From: Lachnospiraceae bacterium
GTDB taxonomy: Bacteria; Bacillota; Clostridia; Lachnospirales; Lachnospiraceae
Direction: 5' to 3'
Length of the DNA: 25,374 nucleotides
Assembly (NCBI GenBank): GCA_015057205.1
Contig: SVEW01000011.1
Span: 1-25,374, forward strand
The position numbers and the translations under genes are program-made. Under the pieces are notes generated by a model. The model worked only from the letters and a program-made list of their open reading frames with translations, made no database searches and was not told the DNA's origin. Shown here one piece after another: positions 14,946-21,263 of this stretch (its first letter is position 1; each line of letters opens with the position of its first letter).

Positions 14946-15740
14946 TTATTCAACGGTATGGCATTGCAAATACTTCAGCCAACGCAAACAGTACCTCTTA
15001 CGTAAATGAATTCCATCCACTGCTGCCTTACGCGGTAATTCACCATGTTTGTTGCTTACCGACACTGCTACGTTAACATAATAGACCTTCTCTTTCGCCG
15101 CCATTTTCTGTAATGCCTTATTATATTCGCGAATACGCTTATTTGTAATGTAACTATGCGTATCCGATATCCTCTTCGATACCGGATAAATGGACTGCAC
15201 ATAGATAACCGCATCCTTCTGGGTCTTCTTCACGTAACGAATCAACTTTCGATATCGCTGAATAAACGTGGAAGTATAGCCCCATCCGGTCTCATTCACA
15301 CCGTACATCAGATACACTTTCCCAAAGGATTCTTTCTTCAATGCCCGCGCTACCGTGGTAGTGGTACCATCCGACAGCTTTGCACTCTGGGCGAGAGCAC
15401 CATTCACAAGACATCCTACACTGGCGTATCCGGTGGCTTTCTTAAGACCGGTACACTGCATAAATCCTACGGTACGAGAATCACCAATGAACAATGCATC
15501 GTCAAAATACGACTTCTTCACACGTTCTCCCTTGGGTACCGGTTTCTTATAGTTGTACGTAACCTCTTTCTTCTCGTCCTTGGTATCCGTTGCCTTTTCT
15601 ACCATTTTCTTCGTAGCTTTCACTTCAACCGACACCGGTTTGGCCGCCGCCTGGCTCTCCTGTTTCGGTGCCTGTTTGCTACTGCAACCGGATACCAGCA
15701 AGATCATCACCAGTGCGATAATTATCCCTATACGCTTCAT
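14946..15740 (-). CDS. Secreted SGNH/GDSL-type hydrolase, lipoprotein
   Basis: 264 residues. The N-terminus MKRIGIIIALVMILLVSGCS is a lipoprotein signal with Cys19 as the acylation site, followed by a Lys/Ala/Glu-rich linker to about residue 75. The SGNH core shows GDSRT (nucleophile Ser88), YGVNE (Asn149) and DGIHL (Asp242, His245). These proteins hydrolyse esters on carbohydrates or lipids outside the membrane. Start 15740 has GGAGG eight bases upstream; an ATG at 15758 with AAGGAG is almost equally good and would add six residues. No neighbour clearly shares its role. Confidence 0.88.
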   Translation of the reverse strand: MKRIGIIIALVMILLVSGCSSKQAPKQESQAAAKPVSVEVKATKKMVEKATDTKDEKKEVTYNYKKPVPKGERVKKSYFDDALFIGDSRTVGFMQCTGLKKATGYASVGCLVNGALAQSAKLSDGTTTTVARALKKESFGKVYLMYGVNETGWGYTSTFIQRYRKLIRYVKKTQKDAVIYVQSIYPVSKRISDTHSYITNKRIREYNKALQKMAAKEKVYYVNVAVSVSNKHGELPRKAAVDGIHLRKRYCLRWLKYLQCHTVE

Positions 15741-15782
15741 CCTTCGTGCCTCCAGCATTTTTACTCCTTCTATTAGATGAAC

Positions 15783-15833
15783 AGAACCGGAAAAAAAGTT
15801 TCACACCATCTCACAATTCCGGTTCTCTTTTTT
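15783..15833. terminator. 10-bp hairpin followed by T-run on the plus strand
   Basis: AGAACCGGAA (15783-15792) and TTCCGGTTCT (15817-15826) are perfectly complementary; CTTTTTT follows on the plus strand. On the minus strand, the direction of the genes here, no T-run follows, so it would terminate antisense transcripts or act as an mRNA hairpin. Confidence 0.5.
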
Positions 15834-15837
15834 GCTC

Positions 15838-15897
15838 TTATTTAAACCCGAACAATACTACGATAACACAAAATGTAGATTTACACAACATGCTCAT
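15838..15897 (-). CDS. Possible 19-residue hydrophobic peptide
   Basis: A minus-strand ATG at 15897, preceded by GGGGAAAGGGTG, opens a 19-codon frame MSMLCKSTFCVIVVLFGFK. The peptide is hydrophobic with two Cys. It starts 11 bases after the patatin-like gene stop and ends just before the 15783 hairpin. No family is recognisable and chance is quite possible. Confidence 0.25.
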   Translation of the reverse strand: MSMLCKSTFCVIVVLFGFK

Positions 15898-15908
15898 CAC
15901 CCTTTCCC

Positions 15909-16811
15909 CTAGATACCCAGGTAATCTTTTATTTCCGGTAATTTTTCTTCGATTTCCTGATACCCCTGATAATACCATGCACCCAGTTTATCCATATTGG
16001 ATTCCAATCGCTTAACGCCAATGCTTTTGGATGGACAAACCATAAAGATTCTTCCTTGCTTATGTAACCGCATCAATTCCTCACATTCTTTATTGTAATC
16101 AGCATTGCAATTTTGCAATGCCTGCACATAATTGGGATAATTCCTGTAAACCACTTCTGCCGGGTGCCCGTCGGATTTCCGCTTTCGATAATCTGCCGGT
16201 CTGGTTCGGATTACCAGAATCTTTTCATAACCCTCGTCGATACACCACTGATACGGTGTATGTACCGAGCCGCCACCATCTAAACATTTCCGCCCATCCA
16301 CTTCCACCATCTTTGATACAAATGGCATAGACGCAGACGCCCGCACAGCCTTAAAAATATCCGGATTATCTTTTTCAAAATACGCCGGTTTCCCGGTTTC
16401 ACAATCCGTCGCCACTGCAACGTAACGCTGTTTACTATGGAAAAATCGTTCTTCATTAAACGGGTCGAATTCTTTGGATTGTTCAAATACAAAATCAAAT
16501 CCATATACGCTCTTACTTTCCCGCAGTGCTTGTAGTCCTATTAATTTCGGATAATGGCGATATGCCAGATTAAATCTTGCTGAACGACCAATCTGTCCGG
16601 ATACGTAATTCACACCGTTCATGGCGCCTGCTGACACCCCTATGACACACTCCAGATTAATGCCATGTTCCATCAGGCAATCCAGTGCGCCACTTGTATA
16701 AAGTCCGCGTAAAGCCCCACCCTCTAAACATAAGCATCCCTTTGTAATACCTCCTGTAGCATTGCCATTTGGCAACTCTGCCAATCCTTCATACACATTT
16801 TTAATAATCAT
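15909..16811 (-). CDS. Patatin-like phospholipase
   Basis: 300 residues with the patatin motifs in order: oxyanion-hole GGALRG (about 31-36), nucleophile elbow GVSAG (Ser60) and catalytic Asp178 in LDGGG. The family hydrolyses acyl esters of phospholipids or neutral lipids. No signal peptide is present, so it is probably cytosolic or membrane-peripheral. The start at 16811 has GGGAG nine bases upstream; an ATG three codons earlier sits directly on that site and is unlikely. An extended -10 promoter is visible at 16834-16842, and the gene lies alone between two hairpins. Confidence 0.9.
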   Translation of the reverse strand: MIIKNVYEGLAELPNGNATGGITKGCLCLEGGALRGLYTSGALDCLMEHGINLECVIGVSAGAMNGVNYVSGQIGRSARFNLAYRHYPKLIGLQALRESKSVYGFDFVFEQSKEFDPFNEERFFHSKQRYVAVATDCETGKPAYFEKDNPDIFKAVRASASMPFVSKMVEVDGRKCLDGGGSVHTPYQWCIDEGYEKILVIRTRPADYRKRKSDGHPAEVVYRNYPNYVQALQNCNADYNKECEELMRLHKQGRIFMVCPSKSIGVKRLESNMDKLGAWYYQGYQEIEEKLPEIKDYLGI

Positions 16812-16833
16812 AAGTCGCATCTCCCTATTTCAG

Positions 16834-16842
16834 ATTATAGCA
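16834..16842 (-). promoter_or_regulatory. Extended -10 promoter of the patatin-like gene
   Basis: Minus strand TGCTATAAT (16842-16834), a TGnTATAAT extended -10, about 23 bases before the start codon. No good -35 hexamer accompanies it. Confidence 0.5.
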
Positions 16843-16875
16843 ATTAATTTTGAACTTCATGTTACTTTTCATTTT

Positions 16876-16909
16876 TTTGCAAAAAAGTCGCAGATTTCTC
16901 CGCGACTTT
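16876..16909 (-). terminator. Rho-independent terminator of the FKBP gene
   Basis: AAAGTCGC (16884-16891) pairs with GCGACTTT (16902-16909). On the minus strand the hairpin runs into TTTTTTGC. It starts four bases after the FKBP stop codon. Confidence 0.8.
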
Positions 16910-16912
16910 CCT

Positions 16913-17500
16913 TTACTGTACCTCTACAAGTTCAATACTGAAATTCAATTCTTTACCAGCCATTTCATGGTTTGCATCAAAGGTAATACTGGTTCCCTCT
17001 TTGGCAACCACCTTTGCCGGGACCTGCTGCCCTAACGTATTCAAAAGATAAACAAAATCGCCTACCACCAAGTCCTGTGACCCTGGCATGTCTTCCTGTT
17101 CAAAGGTTACAATAGCTTCCGGATCAGCCAATCCGTATGCTTCCTCCGGCATCAGGTGAACATCAATTTTCTCTCCTACTTCCATGTTCACAACTGCTTT
17201 ATCGAACCCCTTAATCATCATGCCTACACCACAAACAAACTCGAGCGGTTCGCCACGATCATAGGAAGAATCGAACTGTTCTCCGTTATCAAAAGTTCCT
17301 TTGTAATGTACCTTACAGGTCTTGCCTGCGTTCTTACCTTCTAACATAACCGGCTTGCAGCCCCCGCCGCAGCCACCGCAGCCCTGACTGTCATCGCCTC
17401 CGCAACAACTTCCGCCATCACCGCAACCGCCATCACCGCAACCGCCGTCACAACCACAGCCGCCATTCATCTCTTCATCCATTTCGTCAATTTTTCGCAT
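16913..17500 (-). CDS. FKBP/SlyD-type peptidyl-prolyl isomerase with N-terminal Cys/Gly-rich segment
   Basis: 195 residues. Residues 13-48 are almost only Gly, Cys and Asp, with nine Cys (15, 17, 21, 26, 32, 33, 41, 44, 48). From about 55 on there is an FKBP domain with a SlyD-style insert-in-flap arrangement: VHYKGTFDNGEQFDSSYDRGEPLEF, then MMIKGFDKAVVNMEVGEK. PEEAYGLADPEAI and FDANHEMAGKELNFSIELV are typical SlyD. E. coli SlyD carries a Cys/His-rich metal-binding tail at its C-terminus; here a comparable segment lies in front. It should catalyse proline isomerisation and may bind nickel, zinc or another soft metal. GGAGG precedes the start. Confidence 0.9.
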   Translation of the reverse strand: MRKIDEMDEEMNGGCGCDGGCGDGGCGDGGSCCGGDDSQGCGGCGGGCKPVMLEGKNAGKTCKVHYKGTFDNGEQFDSSYDRGEPLEFVCGVGMMIKGFDKAVVNMEVGEKIDVHLMPEEAYGLADPEAIVTFEQEDMPGSQDLVVGDFVYLLNTLGQQVPAKVVAKEGTSITFDANHEMAGKELNFSIELVEVQ

Positions 17501-17543
17501 CTTTCTTCCTCCGCTTTCTTACCCCTCCACGGGCATATAGTGC

Positions 17544-17573
17544 ATTATACCATTTCACTTATAGGTTTGACAA
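17544..17573 (-). promoter_or_regulatory. Promoter of the FKBP gene
   Basis: Minus strand TTGTCA (17573-17568), 18 bases, TATAAT (17549-17544), with TGG before the -10 giving an extended -10. The -35 lies inside the last codons of the upstream transporter gene. Confidence 0.65.
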
Positions 17574-18677
17574 GGCATGCAGTCCCAACATTCCCATCAA
17601 AAAGATCAGGTTCAGTGCCGTAAAGCGCACCATGTAATACCCTTTTCGGTCTGCATACTCATTCGCATAGGCCTTATAGGAAATCAGACTTGCCATAGAG
17701 GCAATCAACGTTCCCAATCCTCCTACGTTAACTCCTCGCAACAACTCCTGCGCATCCTTCGCAAAATCAGCTAACAGGAGGGTTGCCGGCACGTTACTAA
17801 TCCCTTGGCTTACAACCACCGCTGTGAGAAATTCCCTTCCGGCAATCATTTTTTCCAATTCATGATGAATTTGTGGAATTCTTCCAATATTTCCGGTAAA
17901 AATGAAAAATCCTACAAATGTAAGCAATAGGACATAATCCGCTCTATGCAATATCTTGAAATCCATTACTGCCACCACAGCAACCGTAACACCAACCAGC
18001 ACCATCCACGGCAACACACGAAGCACCACTGCAAGTGCCAGAGCGAACAATCCTGCGTAAATTACTATTTGCACTTTATTGCTTTGTTTTGCTTCGGCGA
18101 ATGATTTTTTCTCAAAATGCGCTCTGGCAAATTTATCAGGCAAAAACATCAGACTACTTATCAACATTGCCACCGTTAACAATGTATATGGCAACATACT
18201 GTCCACGAACGTCACCAGGTCCATTCCCGTAGTTCCGTACAAATACAAATTCTGCGGATTTCCAATAGGCGTCAGCATGCTTCCCAGATTTGCCGCAATT
18301 GTTTGCAAAACAACAACCAGACAGATCAAGTCCTCCCGCCCCGCGCTTTTTAACACCATCATGGCAAACGGCACAAAGGTCAGCAGCGCCACATCATTGG
18401 TTATCAGCATTCCACTAAAAAAACAAAGCGCCACCAATATGCCCGATAGTTCCAAACCATTTTTGTCTTTTCGCAATAATCTCATGGCAATCCGCTCAAA
18501 GACTCCATTCTCAGAAAACCCTTGAATTATCACCATTAAACTCCATAAGATACCCAATGATCTCCAGTCTATATAACGAAAATAGCTTTTATCCGGCTTC
18601 ACCCAAATTGCTGATGCAATGGCCAGCACAAAGGCCACCACCAACACCGGATCACATTTTTTTATAATTGTTTTCAT
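17559..18677 (-). CDS. SLC13/ArsB-superfamily (CitMHS-like) anion transporter
   Basis: 372 residues, about ten hydrophobic segments. Recognisable ion-transporter motifs are ITNDVALLTFVPF (about 91-103), LTPIGNPQNLYLY (about 135-147) and SQGISNVPATLLLADF in the second half. The twin Asn-Pro loops (GNPQN and SNVPA) form the substrate and sodium sites in SLC13-like carriers. The substrate may be a di- or tricarboxylate, arsenite or another anion; it cannot be told. The family is usually 400-450 residues, so this is compact but has both repeats. It starts 12 bases after the HExxH peptidase gene, so the two are probably one operon. Confidence 0.88.
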   Translation of the reverse strand: MKTIIKKCDPVLVVAFVLAIASAIWVKPDKSYFRYIDWRSLGILWSLMVIIQGFSENGVFERIAMRLLRKDKNGLELSGILVALCFFSGMLITNDVALLTFVPFAMMVLKSAGREDLICLVVVLQTIAANLGSMLTPIGNPQNLYLYGTTGMDLVTFVDSMLPYTLLTVAMLISSLMFLPDKFARAHFEKKSFAEAKQSNKVQIVIYAGLFALALAVVLRVLPWMVLVGVTVAVVAVMDFKILHRADYVLLLTFVGFFIFTGNIGRIPQIHHELEKMIAGREFLTAVVVSQGISNVPATLLLADFAKDAQELLRGVNVGGLGTLIASMASLISYKAYANEYADRKGYYMVRFTALNLIFLMGMLGLHALSNL

Positions 18678-18689
18678 GATTCCTTTTCC

Positions 18690-19430
18690 TTACTTTATTA
18701 AAAACCATTCTAGTAACGATATCTCCCGATTCGTCTCGCACCAGCGCTGATAGCATTTAATCACTTCCCCCATGTTACCACCCTTTTGTTCAACCAGTCT
18801 CTCTATAAACAAGAAACTCTTCCAATAGAAATAGAATATGAGATTCATCTCTTTTCCATATGAATTGTAATTAAAGTTTTCTAATGGCTGTGCTTCATAC
18901 ATTTCTTCATACAAGTCAATCAATATCTGATTGATTCGTTTCTCCTTTGCATATTCTTCTTCTGTCAGAAACCATTTTCGGCTAACATACTCAGCCATAC
19001 CTTCCTCAAACCAAATGGTCTCATCATACAACTCTTCATCAAAAAACTCGCTCCAGTGTACAAATTCATGCCCCACAATCTGGCGAATCTGGTTCACCGG
19101 ACAATTCTCATAGTACGCTCGCACTTCTTGAACCTCTGGTCTATCCTGATTGTATTCCTTAATCTGACACAAATATATTTTTTTCCAAACATCCGGATAA
19201 GGCACCACAACCGTCCGACGGTCATCCGTATAGGCCGGTATGGGAATATCAGCAAGCAGCTTCGTGGCAAATTCTTCTTCCGTCCAAATGATGCACTTAG
19301 GCAGTTCTTCCACCCTCATGTATTTTCTCAAATCGTCCAGATAGGATTCCAGACCTATCTTCAGTGCATTGGCATGCTTCTGAAGTTTTGTTAATTCATC
19401 CGAATTCTTGCACAAATATAGATGTTCCAT
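18690..19430 (-). CDS. Putative HExxH zinc metallopeptidase
   Basis: 246 residues without a signal peptide. VGHEFVHWSEFF contains HEFVH (121-125) as zinc ligands, and IWFEEGMAEYVS (139-150) supplies the downstream Glu typical of gluzincin/Peptidase_MA-like enzymes. The region between about 40 and 90 (LPKCIIWTEEEFATKLL, then TVVVPYP) fits the N-terminal strands of the fold. It is probably a cytosolic protease or peptidase-like protein of unknown target. AAGGGGG precedes the start. It is co-directional with and 12 bases from the transporter gene. It begins ten bases after the end of a pseudogene. Confidence 0.8.
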   Translation of the reverse strand: MEHLYLCKNSDELTKLQKHANALKIGLESYLDDLRKYMRVEELPKCIIWTEEEFATKLLADIPIPAYTDDRRTVVVPYPDVWKKIYLCQIKEYNQDRPEVQEVRAYYENCPVNQIRQIVGHEFVHWSEFFDEELYDETIWFEEGMAEYVSRKWFLTEEEYAKEKRINQILIDLYEEMYEAQPLENFNYNSYGKEMNLIFYFYWKSFLFIERLVEQKGGNMGEVIKCYQRWCETNREISLLEWFLIK

Positions 19431-19439
19431 GGTACCCCC

Positions 19440-19625
19440 TTATACTATCAACAAAGTCCTAATCTTTTCTTCCAACAGCTTTACATCCAGCATATCCTTT
19501 GCTGTTTCAACCGTCAATATTAAATCTCTCCCTAACAGTATACCGTTTTTTTCGTAATCTGCAATAATCTTTTCTGATTTTGACCTTACGATTTCCCCTC
19601 GCTCAGTTCGATATCCTTTTTCTTA
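19440..19625 (-). pseudogene. Remnant of a nuclease-domain protein with internal deletion
   Basis: Minus-strand codons ending in TAA at 19442-19440 read KGYRTERGEIVRSKSEKIIA, then DYEKNGILLGRDLILTVETA and a tail ending KIRTLLIV. The first part resembles the start and the second part the end of a clostridial protein family that normally has a PD-(D/E)xK-like nuclease core between VRSKSEKIIA and DYEKxGI. Here the two are fused directly, so that core is missing. The frame has no start codon and is closed by TAA upstream. It lies between the peptidase gene and the 19632-19890 element. Confidence 0.55.
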
Positions 19626-19631
19626 CTGTAA

Positions 19632-19890
19632 GTATGTAATGCAAAATTTTCGTTTTTTGTGATTACATACCTGTCCCATTATTTTTCTATTTAGAATGCT
19701 CCTCTCCGGATCATTTCTCCCCTTCCAAGCCATTTTCAGGGGTAATATGGTCTATCCCTATGAAAGACTTACATACTTCCCAAGAATTACTCCGCTCAGG
19801 TATGTATTCCAATTTTTTCGATTACATTCTTTTTTACAAATTCTAATATAAGTATGTAAACTTCAAAAACGAAAATTTCGCATTACATAC
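19632..19890. mobile_element. MITE-like element with 27-bp terminal inverted repeats
   Basis: The left end 19632-19658 (starting GTATGTAATGCAAAATTTTC) and the reverse complement of 19864-19890 (starting GTATGTAATGCGAAATTTTC) agree at 25 of 27 positions. The 259-bp element has no open frame of note. Each end is itself a hairpin: GTATGTAAT (19632-19640) with ATTACATAC (19662-19670) on the left and GTATGTAA (19852-19859) with TTACATAC (19883-19890) on the right. A third degraded copy, CAGGTATGTATTCC, lies at 19798-19811, and an inverted half-site TTACATACTT at 19770-19779. No clear target duplication is visible. Confidence 0.55.
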
Positions 19891-19938
19891 CTGGCTTCAT
19901 TTTTATTATTTAAGATTGTAATAAATGATTTCTTTAGC

Positions 19939-19957
19939 GGGGCGCGGAACGCGCCCC
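19939..19957. other. GC-only hairpin in AT-rich DNA
   Basis: GGGGCGCG (19939-19946), a GAA loop, and CGCGCCCC (19950-19957) form a perfect 8-bp stem. It sits about 35 bases after the stop codon of the PNPOx-family gene, on its 3' side, but no T-run follows on either strand. It may be a weak terminator, a mRNA stabilising stem or a repeat. Confidence 0.5.
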
Positions 19958-19992
19958 CACTTGAAAGATTATTTCTAATCGATAATTGATTC

Positions 19993-20385
19993 TTAGAATG
20001 TAACAATTTCCGGTGCAGCAGTGAAAGAACTAAAGGTTGCTGTCGCATCTTTGAAATAATACACAACTGTATTTCCATCATCCGGATCATACATCTTCTT
20101 AAGATCAGGATATGCATCCAGCATAGATACCCTCGCTTCTCTACGATCATCCTCTACTAATTCTCCAGCAATTCGAACCCATTCACCATCTTTAAATGCT
20201 GAAATCTCAACCTTTGCATTCTTAGCAATCTGCTTTGCAACATCCTTTGCCTTACCGGTCTGAATGTAAAGTTTTCCTTCAAATACATGTGCAGTACCAA
20301 ATGGACGTACTCTCGGCTGATCACCATCAACCGTAGCCAAATAGTACACGCCCGCTTCTTTTAAAAATTTTGCTACCCGTTCCAT
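19993..20385 (-). CDS. Pyridoxamine 5'-phosphate oxidase-family FMN-binding protein
   Basis: 130 residues spanning a small split-barrel flavin fold: YYLATVDGDQPRVRPFG (14-30) is the first strand pair and FMN phosphate contact, YIQTGKAKDVAKQIAKN follows, and VRIAGELVEDD begins the second half. Such short members are usually flavin- or F420-dependent reductases or flavin-binding proteins, not true PdxH. GGAGG lies six bases before the start. The gene stands alone and is bracketed by two repeat elements, the MITE-like one downstream and the cloverleaf element upstream. Confidence 0.88.
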   Translation of the reverse strand: MERVAKFLKEAGVYYLATVDGDQPRVRPFGTAHVFEGKLYIQTGKAKDVAKQIAKNAKVEISAFKDGEWVRIAGELVEDDRREARVSMLDAYPDLKKMYDPDDGNTVVYYFKDATATFSSFTAAPEIVTF

Positions 20386-20401
20386 AATACACCTCCGTAA
20401 G

Positions 20402-20569
20402 TCTTTTTCAAGATAGGTAATTGCGAAACTCTTATGTCACGAACGTGACATGTTGAATTTGCATAAAAATCGTTCTCGCAAGTTAACTTGCAGAGACGAT
20501 TTATTATGCAAATTGCTCATGCGGCATACGCCGCAGAGCAGTTTCGCAATTGCCTATCTTTTTCAAGAT
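20402..20569. mobile_element. 142-bp cloverleaf-folding element with 13-bp flanking direct repeats
   Basis: TCTTTTTCAAGAT occurs identically at 20402-20414 and 20557-20569. Between them, 20415-20556 begins AGGTAATTGCGAAACT and ends AGTTTCGCAATTGCCT, an inverted repeat with one T-G pair; including the duplicated bases the closing stem is 20 bp (20411-20430 with 20540-20559). Inside are three more hairpins: ATGTCACG/CGTGACAT (20434-20451), a long stem from AATTTGCATAA (20456-20466) with TTATGCAAATT (20504-20514) capped by the palindrome GCAAGTTAACTTGC, and GCTC-TGCGGC/GCCGCA-GAGC (20515-20539). It lies between the PNPOx and DUF3793 genes and has no coding frame. Confidence 0.7.
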
Positions 20570-20610
20570 TATACAACGACTCCATCTATTTTCCAAGCAT
20601 TTTTTCAAAT

Positions 20611-21156
20611 TCAAACCACCAATCGTGCAAATGCCTTATTCTTGTGAAAAACCTCCTGGTACACGCGCGTACACTTGTCGTACATCGCAAATGTTCTAAG
20701 CGCCTTCTCCTCGTCATAATAAACTTTCCAGGTGCCAACATACTTCGCATTTTTGGCTTCATTCCGTATAAATGCCTCCACATCCCGAGGCGGGTAGCTT
20801 AAAAACAATCCAATTTCATGCGGAAATTTGTCTGACGCATTCACCCGATAAATCATATGCGCTACGCAAAGTTCCACATCTCCCACCGGATACCCCAATT
20901 CTGTCAAAAGCGCCTTCGTCAGCGGATTCTCCAAATCCTTCGCCAATCGATCCGGACGATACATATAAATCAAAACCCGCTTCTCCATATATTTTACCGG
21001 CACAATACGCAATCCCTTCGGAACCAAAATTGCATTAAACCGCTTCAAGCTCTCCGTCAATTCCTCCTGATCCTCCATCGGGCATGTAAACAACGATGCC
21101 GTCTTAATTCCTGCCATTGTAGGAGAGCAATGTAAAATCACTAAATCCTCTGACAT
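20611..21156 (-). CDS. DUF3793 family protein
   Basis: 181 residues. The features I recognise for DUF3793 are the opening HCSPTMAGIKTASLF (9-23), and FPHEIGLFLSYPPRDVEAFI near residues 110-130, with a nearby invariant-looking YVGTWKVYYD. The family is found mainly in clostridia; its function is unknown to me, although members are often near iron or redox genes. The ATG at 21156 has GAGG eight bases upstream and is preferred to a GTG three codons earlier. No membrane segment. A promoter candidate overlaps the terminator of the chemoreceptor gene upstream. Confidence 0.88.
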   Translation of the reverse strand: MSEDLVILHCSPTMAGIKTASLFTCPMEDQEELTESLKRFNAILVPKGLRIVPVKYMEKRVLIYMYRPDRLAKDLENPLTKALLTELGYPVGDVELCVAHMIYRVNASDKFPHEIGLFLSYPPRDVEAFIRNEAKNAKYVGTWKVYYDEEKALRTFAMYDKCTRVYQEVFHKNKAFARLVV

Positions 21157-21186
21157 TTTCCTCACCTCTCTTAAAATGTGCTCATC

Positions 21187-21244
21187 AAAAAAACGCAGTT
21201 AGATATCACTAACCTTCCTATGGTTAGTTTACTCTAACTGCGTT
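21187..21244 (-). terminator. Terminator of the chemoreceptor gene, nested double hairpin
   Basis: AACGCAGTTAGA (21192-21203) pairs with TCTAACTGCGTT (21233-21244), and inside CTAACC pairs with GGTTAG. On the minus strand a run of seven T follows. It lies 19 bases after the stop codon of the chemoreceptor gene. Confidence 0.9.
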
Positions 21245-21254
21245 AAAATGTCAA
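21226..21254 (-). promoter_or_regulatory. Candidate promoter of the DUF3793 gene inside the upstream terminator
   Basis: Minus strand TTGACA (21254-21249), 17 bases, TAAACT (21231-21226). The -10 is in the loop-side part of the terminator hairpin, so initiation would occur within it. Confidence 0.5.
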
Positions 21255-21263
21255 TACCCTGCT

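Noticed and set aside
15156..15776. Plus-strand frame of 206 codons
   Set aside because: Fully antisense to the SGNH lipoprotein gene, which has a lipobox and all catalytic motifs.
19863..20150. Minus-strand frame of 95 codons
   Set aside because: It overlaps the PNPOx-family gene in another frame and runs through the GC hairpin and repeat end; no ribosome site.
20411..20559. A tRNA or tmRNA-like gene, suggested by the cloverleaf
   Set aside because: Stem lengths, loops and the total of 149 bases do not match tRNA; no T-psi-C-like loop or CCA end is present.
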